From Bacillota bacterium (GTDB lineage: Bacteria; Bacillota; Clostridia; Acetivibrionales; DSM-1351), in the NCBI GenBank assembly GCA_023443515.1, contig JAEZUC010000087.1, positions 1 through 64,000 on the forward strand: a stretch of 64,000 bases of DNA. Direction: 5' to 3'. Each line of letters begins with the position of its first letter. Within the stretch, counting starts at the first letter, position 1. Of this stretch, positions 36,401 through 44,860 are shown piece after piece. Both the position numbers and the translations under genes were made by a program. The notes under the pieces are model-generated. The model was given only the letters and a program-made list of their open reading frames with translations. It was not told where the DNA came from and did not search any database.

Positions 36401-37085
36401 ATCAGCAAAAGTACATTACGGGGTATTTGCACCCTGGGCTAAAACGGAAGCCGTACAACTGCTTATTCCCCGGGAATTTGACAAAGAATATAAATTAGAC
36501 CTGAAAAGTGTACTTGTGAGTATTAACAATTACCTGACTTCCTCACCAGTAAACAGCGATAAAATTGCAAAACTGGTATCGCAGGATGAAATGCAAAACT
36601 TCGGTGAGTTGAGGTACGGTGCAGATGTATATGATGTCATTGTACAAAGTCTGGAAAAGCTTGGCAGTGATATTATGAAGGGTCTGGATGTGCAGAACAT
36701 CATCGAGCAGTGCAGAGAAAAAGCTGAAGCTGATATTATGCCGTCAATGGATTACAGGAGCATGCACTTGCTTTATGAGCATAAGAAGTGCATTTACAAC
36801 AGAATAGTGTATGTTATGGATTCTTATGGTTCTACTGAGGTATTAAGCCTGCTGGCGGAAAAGTATGTGAAAATTATAGAAAAATTAAATACTGCCAGAC
36901 TTATATTCTTTGATCTGGAGAGTATGTTTAACGCCGGGTTTGATCCGAATAAAATAGATTTTAATGAATTGTTCCTGTCATTTCAGCAAATGACTACTGC
37001 AGTCAAATCAGCTGGAGATGAAGAAAAGACTTTACTCAGGCAGATATATACGGAAATCAAAAAGAATCTTAGCGGAGGAAGATAA
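33492..37085 (+). CDS. NRPS: half-C, A (Tyr-like), PCP, BtrH-like acyltransferase domain
   Basis: 1197 aa. Residues 1-190 look like only the C-terminal lobe of a condensation domain (INILLYKYTNQNDILVSIPI resembles the lobe-2 start); there is no HHxxxDG half. A domain about 210-700 (YTSGSTGTPKG near 366), pocket read as D-G-S-C-T-A-E-I-A, closest to the known Tyr code D-G-T-I-T-A-E-V-A. PCP with Ser757 (GGDSM). Residues about 815-1190 match the butirosin BtrH N-terminal-domain family and its helical C-terminal extension; Cys837 (LPLCAIL) and His930 (VHPSLIYGYD) are conserved in the paralogue at 39560 and may be catalytic. BtrH moves an acyl group from a carrier to an amine, so this domain is a candidate release/transfer catalyst. 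Whether the half-C is active is doubtful. Confidence 0.88.
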   Translation: MEQKVSVNKRERFHFEISRELTNKLCCIEEDKDINVFIKLTAAINILLYKYTNQNDILVSIPILDGIQEFYSCVQGKMTIRDYLENVTREITTSYKNQYCSEDSTSLFKVISIYKNIHNVNEDEIINTIENDLVFCFIKTDDCINVQFTCNSNKFINDNYLQFQKSYLYILEQLLSGTDVPIKEVELLTAIEREKIIKNFNATAVVYLESNILLHKLFEKQTALTPDNTALSCVSEQNGKCVAQNITFKELNEKSNRLARLLREKGVMPNSIIAIMPRQSYEMVVGILAVLKAGGAYLPIDPDYPQNRINLILEDSETNMLLTHSEVADKVQFHGEIIHIDNEEIYHLNNENLEEVNKPEDLACVIYTSGSTGTPKGVLVKHRNVVNFANWRIDNYNYNTKDVSLQLLSVAFDGFGSIFYSSLLSGGTLVIIEEENRMNYSFIRNVLKDRSVTNMCLVPSMYRAILDGAKREQLGTVRFVTLAGEKADESLIDMSNYINPEIVISNEYGPTENTIATTAYKGMTRDTTSIIGKPVSNHSVFIVNGDLNLVPVGVPGELCVSGAGITGGYLKRPQLTAEKFVTIPTINDSCTIYRTGDLAKWLDDGNIEFLGRTDYQVKIRGFRIELGEIENSLLSYEPVKECIVLVNEDRKGSKYICAYIVSERELTAVELRDYLSEMLPEYMIPSQFIKLPEIPLMQNGKADRNALAKYTVNIATGVEYSAPVNIQEEKLTDIWQDVLGLEKVGVNDRFFDIGGDSMKAVKISELCLENGINISAKDIFTHKTICKIVQNVNFDTVKCHTQNCIDTGINEQVGTKKLKINLQREITTYLHRSLPLCAILSCEENYKWFYQHYIEVFSITYQNGFSRLEFLEEKNNYDDVFEEVFLKFEEVPDILQFIKDKIDSGIYVSVHIDEYCLPQKGSYGKNHFVHPSLIYGYDSIQKKLMAIGFDSEMIFNEITFDFNDFVEAYESAKVHYGVFAPWAKTEAVQLLIPREFDKEYKLDLKSVLVSINNYLTSSPVNSDKIAKLVSQDEMQNFGELRYGADVYDVIVQSLEKLGSDIMKGLDVQNIIEQCREKAEADIMPSMDYRSMHLLYEHKKCIYNRIVYVMDSYGSTEVLSLLAEKYVKIIEKLNTARLIFFDLESMFNAGFDPNKIDFNELFLSFQQMTTAVKSAGDEEKTLLRQIYTEIKKNLSGGR

Positions 37086-37087
37086 GT

Positions 37088-38320
37088 ATGTCAAAAGTAT
37101 TCTTTTTCAACATTCCTTTTCACGGACATGTTAATCCAAGTCTGGGACTGGCACAAGAATTAGTAAAAAGTGGAGAGGAAGTTATATATTATTGTATAGA
37201 CAGCTTCAGGGAAAAGATTGAAAGTACAGGTGCCAAATTCAGAAGCTATGGGGATGACTTTTATCTGGATGATAATTTTGTAACCTATAACTTAACAGAA
37301 TTGTTCAAAGTTCATATGGAACTTACGGAATTGATAATGGATAAACTGTTGCAGGATATAGAAAAAGACAAACCGGACTATATCGTACATGACTCTTTGG
37401 CAACATGGGGCAAATGTGCGGCAGCGGCGGCTGGTATCCCTGCAGTCGATACTTTCACAACGATAGTACTTGCACCTGACGGATTTTTGCTAACAGCAGG
37501 CTTTATTATTAGTTTTGCGCTTGCTATGCTCACCAATATCCCCAACGTATTAAAAATTCAAAGGATAAGGAAAAATCTTAAAAGGAAATATAACGTACAT
37601 ATAGAAAGCTTGGTTGATATTTTGTGCAACAGGCAGGAGCTGAACCTGGTCTATACATCGGACATATTCCAGCCCAAAAGTGAGGCACTTGGGAATGAGT
37701 ATAAATTTATCGGGCCTACCAGTATGTTCAGAAAAGAAACTATAACAGGATTAAACATGGTCAGGCGAGAAAACAGGCCCCTGCTATTTATTTCTATGGG
37801 TACAATATTTAATAACAACAAGGAGTTCTTTGATAAATGTACAGAGGCATTCGGGGATATGGAGCTGGATGTATTAATGTCAGTAGGCAAGAATATTCAT
37901 ATACCGTCCCTGTCGATTCCCGGAAACTTTACAGTAAAGCATTACAACGAAATTCCACAGTTGGAGGTACTTAAAGAATGTAGTATTTTCATGACACATG
38001 GCGGAATGAACAGTACCCATGAAGGCCTTTATAACGGAGTTCCTTTGATAATAATACCCCAGCAGCAGGAGCAGGCACATGTAGCAATGCAGGTAGTAAG
38101 AACCAAAAGTGGTATTTGTCTCAAAAATTCCAAAATTACAGCATCATTACTTAAACAATCGGTACAAAAAATTATGTCCGACCATTCATTCAGGGAAAAT
38201 GCATTGAAAATGAGAGATTCTTTTATTGATGCAGGAGGCCCTGAAAGGGGAGTTAAGGAAATATTTTCATACATTAGAAAGAAGAAAATAATTACTTCTA
38301 TTTTTGAAATTGGAGGTTGA
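37088..38320 (+). CDS. GT1-family (MGT/UGT-like) glycosyltransferase, copy 1
   Basis: 410 aa; starts three bases after the previous gene behind GGAGGAAG. Macrolide-glycosyltransferase-like: N-terminal FFFNIPFHGHVNPSLGLAQE with the catalytic-base His region, and the nucleotide-sugar binding signature THGGMNSTHEGLYNGVPLI plus PQQQEQ at about 303-335. A hydrophobic stretch near 135-160 may associate with the membrane. Acceptors could be the Tyr phenol or the Ser/glycerate hydroxyls. More similar to copy 3 (40996) than to copy 2, and together with the PCP-BtrH segment before it forms one arm of a duplicated unit. Confidence 0.92.
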   Translation: MSKVFFFNIPFHGHVNPSLGLAQELVKSGEEVIYYCIDSFREKIESTGAKFRSYGDDFYLDDNFVTYNLTELFKVHMELTELIMDKLLQDIEKDKPDYIVHDSLATWGKCAAAAAGIPAVDTFTTIVLAPDGFLLTAGFIISFALAMLTNIPNVLKIQRIRKNLKRKYNVHIESLVDILCNRQELNLVYTSDIFQPKSEALGNEYKFIGPTSMFRKETITGLNMVRRENRPLLFISMGTIFNNNKEFFDKCTEAFGDMELDVLMSVGKNIHIPSLSIPGNFTVKHYNEIPQLEVLKECSIFMTHGGMNSTHEGLYNGVPLIIIPQQQEQAHVAMQVVRTKSGICLKNSKITASLLKQSVQKIMSDHSFRENALKMRDSFIDAGGPERGVKEIFSYIRKKKIITSIFEIGG

Positions 38321-38321
38321 T

Positions 38322-39521
38322 ATGTCAAAAGTATTTTTTTTCAGCATTCCATTTTCCGGACATGTTAATCCCGGGGTGGGATTGGCCAGAGAATTGGTGG
38401 AAAAAGGTGAAGAGGTCATATACTACTGTACTGACAGTTTCAGGGAAAAGATTGAAAGCTCCGGTGCTGAATTCAGAAGCTATGGAGACAAATTTTACCT
38501 GAATGATGATTTTGTTACACACAATAATATTGAAATTTTGAGAGTTCACATGGAGTTAAGTGAACTGATAATGGAACAATTGTATAATGATATAAAACGG
38601 GACAAGCCTGACTATATAGTTCATGATTTTATGTCTACATGGGGAAAACATGCTGCCCAGGCATCAAATATACCGGCTGTTAATATGTATACAACATTTG
38701 TGGAAAGACCGGAAGGTATTTTTAAGACAGTCGGATTAGCTTTGGCAGTGGCATTTATGATACTCAAAAACCTTCCAAGAATGATAGATATTCGTAAAAT
38801 TTCCGGAAGGTTAAAAAAGAAATACAATATAAAAGTACAAAGCTTGATTGATATTATCGACAATAAAGAGGCCTTAACACTGGTATTTACATCCCGTAAA
38901 TTTCAGCCGTATCCTGAAAAGTTTGGGGATGATTACAAATTTATAGGGCCTGTAAGTATGTATAGAAAGGAGGAGATAAAAGATTTTAAGCTAAACAGGT
39001 CAGAAGGCAGACCTTTGCTTCTTATTTCCCTTGGTACGGTGTTTAACAATGAAAGAGAGTTCTTTATAAAATGTATCGAGGCCTTCGGTAACATGGATAT
39101 GGATGTTCTCATGTCGGTAGGTAAGAAAATAGATATATCATCCCTTGTAATTCCCCAAAATTTTACAGTAAAGCATTTTTATGAAATACCTCAGTTGGAG
39201 GTAATAAAAGAATGTGATGTATTTATTACTCACGGTGGAATGAACAGCGTCCATGAGGGACTTATGAACGGAATTCCGTTAATTGTTGTGCCACAGCAGC
39301 TGGAACAGGCTCACATGGCAAAACGGGTGGCTGAAACAGGAAGCGGAATTTATCTTGACATGTCAGAAGTCACACCGGAGTCGCTAAAAGAATGTTATAA
39401 AAAAATAACCTCTGACGATTCATATGGAAAAAATGCTGATAAAATGAAGGATTCGTTTTTAAAAGCAGGCGGGCCGGAGCGTGCCGCAGAGGAGATATTT
39501 TCTTATATAAAAAAGCATTGA
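38322..39521 (+). CDS. GT1-family glycosyltransferase, copy 2 (most divergent)
   Basis: 399 aa; ATG 38322 one base after the preceding stop, with SD GGAGG lying across that stop. Same fold as its neighbours: FFFSIPFSGHVNPGVGLARE, and donor-site THGGMNSVHEGLMNGIPLI with PQQLEQ. The second Gln of the PQQxEQ pair, present as PQQQEQ in copies 1 and 3, is Leu here. It differs throughout from copies 1 and 3, implying an older duplication and perhaps a different sugar or acceptor. Confidence 0.92.
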   Translation: MSKVFFFSIPFSGHVNPGVGLARELVEKGEEVIYYCTDSFREKIESSGAEFRSYGDKFYLNDDFVTHNNIEILRVHMELSELIMEQLYNDIKRDKPDYIVHDFMSTWGKHAAQASNIPAVNMYTTFVERPEGIFKTVGLALAVAFMILKNLPRMIDIRKISGRLKKKYNIKVQSLIDIIDNKEALTLVFTSRKFQPYPEKFGDDYKFIGPVSMYRKEEIKDFKLNRSEGRPLLLISLGTVFNNEREFFIKCIEAFGNMDMDVLMSVGKKIDISSLVIPQNFTVKHFYEIPQLEVIKECDVFITHGGMNSVHEGLMNGIPLIVVPQQLEQAHMAKRVAETGSGIYLDMSEVTPESLKECYKKITSDDSYGKNADKMKDSFLKAGGPERAAEEIFSYIKKH

Positions 39522-39559
39522 TAGAATGACATAATTTAAAAGAAAGGGTGTTGGATATT

Positions 39560-40993
39560 ATGAAAGGAAAACAGAGTGTGGGGCAGATTGAGGGCATACT
39601 GACAAATATCTGGAAAGAAATACTGCATGTTAAGACATTAGACGTAAATGACAGATTCTTTGATTTGGGAGGAGATTCATTTAAGGCTGAAATGATATCG
39701 GACCTTTGCTTGGAAAAGGGTATTCAGGTAACACCCAACGACATTTTTAATTATAGGACAATTTCAGAAATAGCTAAAAATACACATATTACTGACAGTT
39801 TTGAGAAAGAGACAGTTAAAGATCATCACAAAACAACAGGAAAACAACTGAAAATAAAATATCAAAGGGATATAACAACATATCTACATCGATCTATTCC
39901 TTTATGTGCTATTTTATCTGACGAAAGGTATTATACATGGTTTTACGAACACTATATTCAACTCTTTTTCATTACATACAACAACAGTTTTTCAAGATTG
40001 GAGTTTTTAGAACCAAAAAACAATTTTGAAGATATCTTTGACGAGAAATATCTGACATACAACGAGCAACAGTCTGATATTATTGAATTTATTGAAAAGA
40101 GTATTGATTCCGGCACATATCTTACAATAAATGTTGATGAATACTACCTGCCTCAGAAGGGTAGCTACAATGAACATCATTATGTTCATCAATCAATGGT
40201 TTTTGGTTACGATAAATCAGAAAGAAAACTAATGGCGCTGGGATTTGACACAAATATGGTTTTTAAAGAGCTTGAGTTTGACTATGATAATTTTGAAAAG
40301 GCATATGAATCGGCTAAGACAAATTACAAGCTTACAGCACCTTGGGCAGAGACTGAGGCAATACAACTGCTTACACCAAAACAAACGGCAGGGGAATACA
40401 AATTTGACTTAAACAGGTTTATGGAAGAAATGTATAAATACATTGACGGCTCCAACCTTGATAAATCAAGAATTGAAAAATTGATACCTCTGGAAGAACA
40501 GCAAATGTGTACCGACTTAATATATGGCCCCAAAATATACAGCGCAATGGTAGGAAGCCTTGAAAGGCTTGGCAGGGACATCCTTCAAGGTTTGGATGTT
40601 CAGGGAATGGTAGAGCAGTTCAAGGAAAAGATGCTAGGGGATATAATGCCCGCAATCGACTACAGAAGCATTCATTTACTATATGAACATGAAAAAGGAC
40701 TTTATGACAGGTTTAAATATATTTCAAGTAAATACTATACATCAGCAAAAGTAGACGACTTATTGAAGGAATTTAATAAGCTGGTTGAAAATATGAACAC
40801 TGCAAGGCTTACATTCTTTGACCTGGAGCATATGTTAAGATACAATTTTGATCCGACTGCTGTGAACTTTGAGGACATAATGGTTTCCTTTCAGAAAGTA
40901 ATAGATACAATAAAAACAGTGGGAGAAAGAGAAGAAGAATTATTGAGAGAAATTTGCAGGGAATTTGAAACAGGCTATAAAGGAGGAAAATAA
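39560..40993 (+). CDS. Free-standing PCP fused to a BtrH-like acyltransferase domain
   Basis: 477 aa from ATG 39560 (AAAGGG upstream; alternative GTG 39548 or TTG 39551). Residues 1-85 are a carrier domain with Ser40 (GGDSF); about 100-475 are BtrH-like with Cys116 (IPLCAIL) and His210 (VHQSMVFGYD). The whole protein aligns by eye with the C-terminal 450 residues of the gene at 33492, including the shared stretch SIDSGTYL..NVDEYYLPQKGSY. It has no A domain, so its carrier must be loaded by the Tyr-like A domain in trans or by acyl transfer. It could release or shuttle the chain, or join two chains. Confidence 0.85.
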   Translation: MKGKQSVGQIEGILTNIWKEILHVKTLDVNDRFFDLGGDSFKAEMISDLCLEKGIQVTPNDIFNYRTISEIAKNTHITDSFEKETVKDHHKTTGKQLKIKYQRDITTYLHRSIPLCAILSDERYYTWFYEHYIQLFFITYNNSFSRLEFLEPKNNFEDIFDEKYLTYNEQQSDIIEFIEKSIDSGTYLTINVDEYYLPQKGSYNEHHYVHQSMVFGYDKSERKLMALGFDTNMVFKELEFDYDNFEKAYESAKTNYKLTAPWAETEAIQLLTPKQTAGEYKFDLNRFMEEMYKYIDGSNLDKSRIEKLIPLEEQQMCTDLIYGPKIYSAMVGSLERLGRDILQGLDVQGMVEQFKEKMLGDIMPAIDYRSIHLLYEHEKGLYDRFKYISSKYYTSAKVDDLLKEFNKLVENMNTARLTFFDLEHMLRYNFDPTAVNFEDIMVSFQKVIDTIKTVGEREEELLREICREFETGYKGGK

Positions 40994-40995
40994 AT

Positions 40996-42216
40996 ATGTC
41001 CAAGGTGTTCTTTTTCAATATTCCTTTTCATGGACATGTAAATCCCAGTTTGGGCCTGGTTAGTGAGCTGGTTAAGAGCGGCGAGGAAGTTATATATTAT
41101 TGCAACGAAAGTTTCAGAGAAAAGATTGAAGGCACCGGAGCTATGTTCAGAGGATACAGCAGTAAATTTTATCTTGATGAAAACTATGTAACATATAATA
41201 TTACAGACCTGTTCAGGGTTAATCTTGAATTGAGTGCATTAATACTTGATGAACTGATAGAGGATGTAAATAGAGATAAGCCTGATTACATAATACATGA
41301 TACCATGTGTCCATGGGGAAAGCATTTGGCCCAAATTAAAAATATACCTGCAATCAATACTTTTACAACTATAGCTTTGGAACCGGACGGTTTTTTTTTA
41401 ACCGCCGGTTTTGTCTTAGCGCTGTCTTTTAGTATAATAAAAAACATACCTAACATGATAAAAATACGCAGAATTAAAAAAGTGATTGAAAGTAATCATA
41501 AAATAAAAGTAAACAGTCTTATGGATGTTGTTCTTAACAAAGAAGAAGTAAATTTGGTTTATACCTCCAAGGAATTCCAGCCAAGGTCCGAAAAACTCAA
41601 GAAACATTACAAGTTTGTGGGCCCATCCAGTATGTACAGAATCGAGAATGTACCGGAACTGAAGCTCGACAGGAATACTAAAAAGCCGTTGCTGTTCATA
41701 TCCATGGGAACCATATTTAACAATAATACAGATTTTTTCAATACATGCACTGAGGCTTTCGGAAACATGGATATCGATGTACTCATGTCAGTAGGGAAGA
41801 GTGTAGACATATCTGCTTTGACAATCCCGGATAACTTTATCGTGAAACACTATTTTGAAGTTCCCCAGTTGGAAGTATTAAAAGAATGTAATATATTTAT
41901 GACACATGGAGGAATGAACAGTACACAAGAAGGACTATACTACGGGGTTCCGTTAATTATCATACCACAGCAGCAGGAACAGGCCCATGTAGCAATGCAG
42001 GTAGTGAGAACCGGCAGTGGAATCTGTTTGAAAAAATCTAAAATAACCTCTGTATTGCTAAAAAGTTCAGTGGAAAGAATAATTTCAGATCATTCTTATC
42101 GTGAAAATGCATTGAAAATGAGAGACTCATTTATAAACGCCGGAGGCCCCCGGCAGGCTGTTAAGGAAATCTTGCTTTATGTGGGCAAGAAAAAAATAGT
42201 AGAAATGATTAGGTAA
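40996..42216 (+). CDS. GT1-family glycosyltransferase, copy 3
   Basis: 406 aa behind GGAGG, two bases after the preceding stop. Nearly the same N-terminus and donor-site segment as copy 1 (THGGMNSTQEGLYYGVPLI, PQQQEQAHVAMQVVRT). It ends the operon. With the preceding PCP-BtrH gene it repeats the arrangement of the 33492 C-terminus plus copy 1, so the pair probably arose by a segmental duplication of about 2.6 kb. Confidence 0.92.
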   Translation: MSKVFFFNIPFHGHVNPSLGLVSELVKSGEEVIYYCNESFREKIEGTGAMFRGYSSKFYLDENYVTYNITDLFRVNLELSALILDELIEDVNRDKPDYIIHDTMCPWGKHLAQIKNIPAINTFTTIALEPDGFFLTAGFVLALSFSIIKNIPNMIKIRRIKKVIESNHKIKVNSLMDVVLNKEEVNLVYTSKEFQPRSEKLKKHYKFVGPSSMYRIENVPELKLDRNTKKPLLFISMGTIFNNNTDFFNTCTEAFGNMDIDVLMSVGKSVDISALTIPDNFIVKHYFEVPQLEVLKECNIFMTHGGMNSTQEGLYYGVPLIIIPQQQEQAHVAMQVVRTGSGICLKKSKITSVLLKSSVERIISDHSYRENALKMRDSFINAGGPRQAVKEILLYVGKKKIVEMIR

Positions 42217-42244
42217 TTTCGGACTATGGATTATAAAAAAGGTC

Positions 42245-42253
42245 TGGTATAAT
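42245..42253 (+). promoter_or_regulatory. Extended -10 promoter candidate for the two-component/ABC genes
   Basis: TGGTATAAT, a TGn-extended -10 without a good -35, about 60 bases before the response regulator ATG. No terminator was seen after 42216, so read-through from the biosynthetic operon is also possible. Confidence 0.45.
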
Positions 42254-42312
42254 TTAGTTTGCGTCATGTGCTAAAAGAAGCAATGAAAAAGTAATTGAAT
42301 CGGAGAATGATA

Positions 42313-42993
42313 ATGGAAAAAATACTCGTTATAGAAGATAACAAAGACGTAAATTCAATGCTGTCGGAAATACTTGCAGAGGAAGGCTTTGAAGTATTTT
42401 CGGCATATACCGGAACCGATGGCTTAAAAGAGATAAAGAAGAATCAATACGACTTGATTCTTCTTGACATTATGCTTCCCTTTAAAAGCGGTGACGAGAT
42501 ACTAAAAGAAGTGCGTGAATTCTCAGAGGTACCTGTTATAGTTATTTCAGCCAAGGATATGATTGGATTAAAAATCGATTTATTGAAAATGGGTGCGGAT
42601 GACTACATAACAAAACCTTTTGACTTAGGTGAGGTTGTTGCCAGAGTTTATGCAAATCTCAGGCGTTCCCGCATAAAGACACAGACAGAAAAAGTATTGC
42701 GTTATAAGGATATGGCTGTTGACATTGATTCAAAAAGGGTAATTGTCAATAACACCGAACTTGACCTGACAGCCAAGGAATATGGCATAATGGAATTGCT
42801 CATAAGGAACAGGGACAGGGTATTTACAAAAGCCAATCTTTATGAAACCATCTGGCAGGATGCTTACCTTGGGGATGATAATGCAGTGAAAACCCACATA
42901 AGCAATCTAAGAAGTAAACTTAAAACCGCAAATTCTCAGCAAGATTACATAGAAACAGTATGGGGCCTTGGTTACCGTCTGTACAAAGAGTAA
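42313..42993 (+). CDS. OmpR-family response regulator
   Basis: 226 aa from ATG 42313 (GGAG seven bases upstream; TTG 42295 and ATG 42307 are in frame but badly spaced). Receiver domain with the acidic pair in IEDN, phospho-acceptor Asp52 in LLDIMLP and Lys in ITKPF. Winged-helix DNA-binding domain from about 130 (DLTAKEYGIMELL, and VKTHISNLRSKL as recognition helix). It presumably controls the ABC genes that follow and is paired with the histidine kinase at 44861. Confidence 0.93.
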   Translation: MEKILVIEDNKDVNSMLSEILAEEGFEVFSAYTGTDGLKEIKKNQYDLILLDIMLPFKSGDEILKEVREFSEVPVIVISAKDMIGLKIDLLKMGADDYITKPFDLGEVVARVYANLRRSRIKTQTEKVLRYKDMAVDIDSKRVIVNNTELDLTAKEYGIMELLIRNRDRVFTKANLYETIWQDAYLGDDNAVKTHISNLRSKLKTANSQQDYIETVWGLGYRLYKE

Positions 42994-43135
42994 ATCTTAT
43001 CAAAAACCTTACATTTTTGTTGCCTGGCTTAACCTTTTCTAAACCATTAGGTTTTATACTAAAAACATAGTCAGAACGTTCCTTTTTAAAAAGTGTAGAG
43101 AATGGAACTTTAGGTGAAGAAAGGGAAGTGAAAAA
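42994..43135 (+). promoter_or_regulatory. Leader of the ABC transporter genes, likely regulator target
   Basis: A 142-base gap with a -10-like TATACT at 43055-43060, and a GTTCC/GGAAC inverted pair (43078-43082 and 43104-43108) between it and the ATPase start. A separate, regulator-controlled promoter is plausible. No exact binding motif is recognised. Confidence 0.35.
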
Positions 43136-44059
43136 ATGAAGGAATATGTATTGAAAACAAATAGCCTGACTAAAACTTATCATGGTATAAAAGTACTGGA
43201 TAATGTATCTCTTGCTATGGAGGCTGGCAGGATATACGGATTGATAGGCAGAAACGGTGCCGGAAAAACGACATTTATGAGGATAGCAGCCGGACTTGCT
43301 TTTCCAACCGGAGGTCATGTGGAACTGTTTGGAAAGAAAGGGGAAAAGCTGCTTGAGGACCAAAGGAAAAGAATGGGCTGCATGATTGAATATCCCGGTT
43401 TCATACCTTACATGACAGCACAGGAAAACCTCAGGTATTATAGAATAATAAAAGGTATTCCAAATGTTAATGTAGAGCAGGAGCTCCTTGAACTTGTAGG
43501 TCTTTCCAGTACGGGGAAAAAGAAGGCTAAAAACTTTTCCCTTGGAATGAAGCAACGCTTGGGGATAGCCATAGCGTTACTTGGAGATCCGGAATTGCTG
43601 ATTCTGGACGAACCTATTAACGGACTTGACCCTTTAGGGGTAGTAGAGGTAAGGAAGCTTCTTAACAGGCTGTGCGATGAAAGGCATATGACTATCCTGA
43701 TATCCAGCCACAATCTGCCGGAGCTTTATCAGGTTGCTACCGACTATATAATAATGCATCAGGGAGTTGTGAAACAGGCTGTTACACTGTCGGAACTGGA
43801 AGAGAAATGTAAACATCATATTTTTATTGAATGCGACCAGCCTGAAAAACTGGCAAGTGTTCTGGAAACCGAGCTTAAAACAACAAACTATAAAGTAATG
43901 CCTGACAAGAGAATAAAGCTTTACGATTATCTTGATAACAGAGAAAAAGTAGCAAGAGCAATTTTTGATAATGGTATTGTGGTAACTGAATTTTCAATAC
44001 AGGGCGACACTCTTGAAAATTACTTTATTTCAGTGATTGGCGGTGAACAGAATGGTTAA
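43136..44059 (+). CDS. ABC transporter ATPase, bacitracin/lantibiotic-resistance (BcrA/LanF) type
   Basis: 307 aa; SD AAGGGAAGTG. Walker A GRNGAGKTT, Q-loop region near MIEYPGFIPYMTAQENL, signature SLGMKQRL, Walker B LLILDEPINGLDP, switch His in SSHNLPEL. About 80 further residues follow the ATPase core, as in BcrA-like proteins. Together with the permease overlapping its end it forms an antimicrobial-peptide exporter or immunity pump. Next to the NRPS/PKS operon, self-protection or sensing of the product is likely but unproven. Confidence 0.9.
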   Translation: MKEYVLKTNSLTKTYHGIKVLDNVSLAMEAGRIYGLIGRNGAGKTTFMRIAAGLAFPTGGHVELFGKKGEKLLEDQRKRMGCMIEYPGFIPYMTAQENLRYYRIIKGIPNVNVEQELLELVGLSSTGKKKAKNFSLGMKQRLGIAIALLGDPELLILDEPINGLDPLGVVEVRKLLNRLCDERHMTILISSHNLPELYQVATDYIIMHQGVVKQAVTLSELEEKCKHHIFIECDQPEKLASVLETELKTTNYKVMPDKRIKLYDYLDNREKVARAIFDNGIVVTEFSIQGDTLENYFISVIGGEQNG

Positions 44060-44849
44060 TATAATAAGAGCTGATTTATATAAAATTTTTAGTTCAGCAG
44101 TAATAAAGGTTTTATTTGCAATTACGTTATTCTGCTCCTTAATGATGATATTGTTCGCATACCTTATTCCGAAGGGCAGTCTTGGAGGGGAATATACGGG
44201 AATTGGTTTCATGTTCTCAGATATGAATACTATGAGCATACTAGGAGCTGTAACTGCCGGGATTTTTATTTGCGGAGATTTTGAAAACAAAACAATCCAT
44301 AACATTATAGCTGACGGGGGTCGCAGGGGCAGGATAATAGTCAGTAAATCCATTGTGTTTTTCTGTTCAATTCTGTTTATTATACTTCCTTACACGCTGG
44401 CAACAATTATTGCCGTTTGTACCGGCTATAAATTTGATATGGGTTCGGTATCCATTGGATATTTAAATTTATTATCAAAAGAATCAGGTATTGAACTTAG
44501 TGCATCTGTGTTGGCAAAGTTGATTGTAGTAGCAGGTGCGCTGATAATTGTTCACATATCACAGTTGAGCTTATGCCTGCCCATTGCATTTGCGGTTAAA
44601 AAGCCGGTTCTGGTTGTTGCAGTATATTATGCAATTTCAATTATTAGCGGGCAGGTGTCATCTTTGGCATCTCGGTCAGAAGTTGTTAATAATATTTTCT
44701 CTTTGACGCCCTTTGGAGGAAACAGAATGTTTTTGACTGTACAATCCGGAGCGGGAGAACTTTTTAAGGCATTTGCAGTAAGTATAATATTTGCCATTGC
44801 AGTAATTATAGTTACTTATGGTATTTTCAGAAAATCAGAAATAAAGTAA
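44052..44849 (+). CDS. ABC-2 type permease partner
   Basis: 265 aa from ATG 44052, which overlaps the ATPase stop by 8 bases; GGCGGTG lies six bases upstream. About six TM segments; the first is near 16-42 (AVIKVLFAITLFCSLMMILF) after a short cytoplasmic start (IIRADLYKIF) typical of BcrB/LanE-like permeases. Only one permease is present, so it probably works as a homodimer with the ATPase. Confidence 0.88.
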   Translation: MVNIIRADLYKIFSSAVIKVLFAITLFCSLMMILFAYLIPKGSLGGEYTGIGFMFSDMNTMSILGAVTAGIFICGDFENKTIHNIIADGGRRGRIIVSKSIVFFCSILFIILPYTLATIIAVCTGYKFDMGSVSIGYLNLLSKESGIELSASVLAKLIVVAGALIIVHISQLSLCLPIAFAVKKPVLVVAVYYAISIISGQVSSLASRSEVVNNIFSLTPFGGNRMFLTVQSGAGELFKAFAVSIIFAIAVIIVTYGIFRKSEIK

Positions 44850-44860
44850 CAGAAGGTCAG

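Noticed and set aside
42920..43555. Minus-strand ORF of 211 codons across the response regulator/ABC gap
   Set aside because: It overlaps the Walker A region of the ATPase in antisense and shows no domain or SD.
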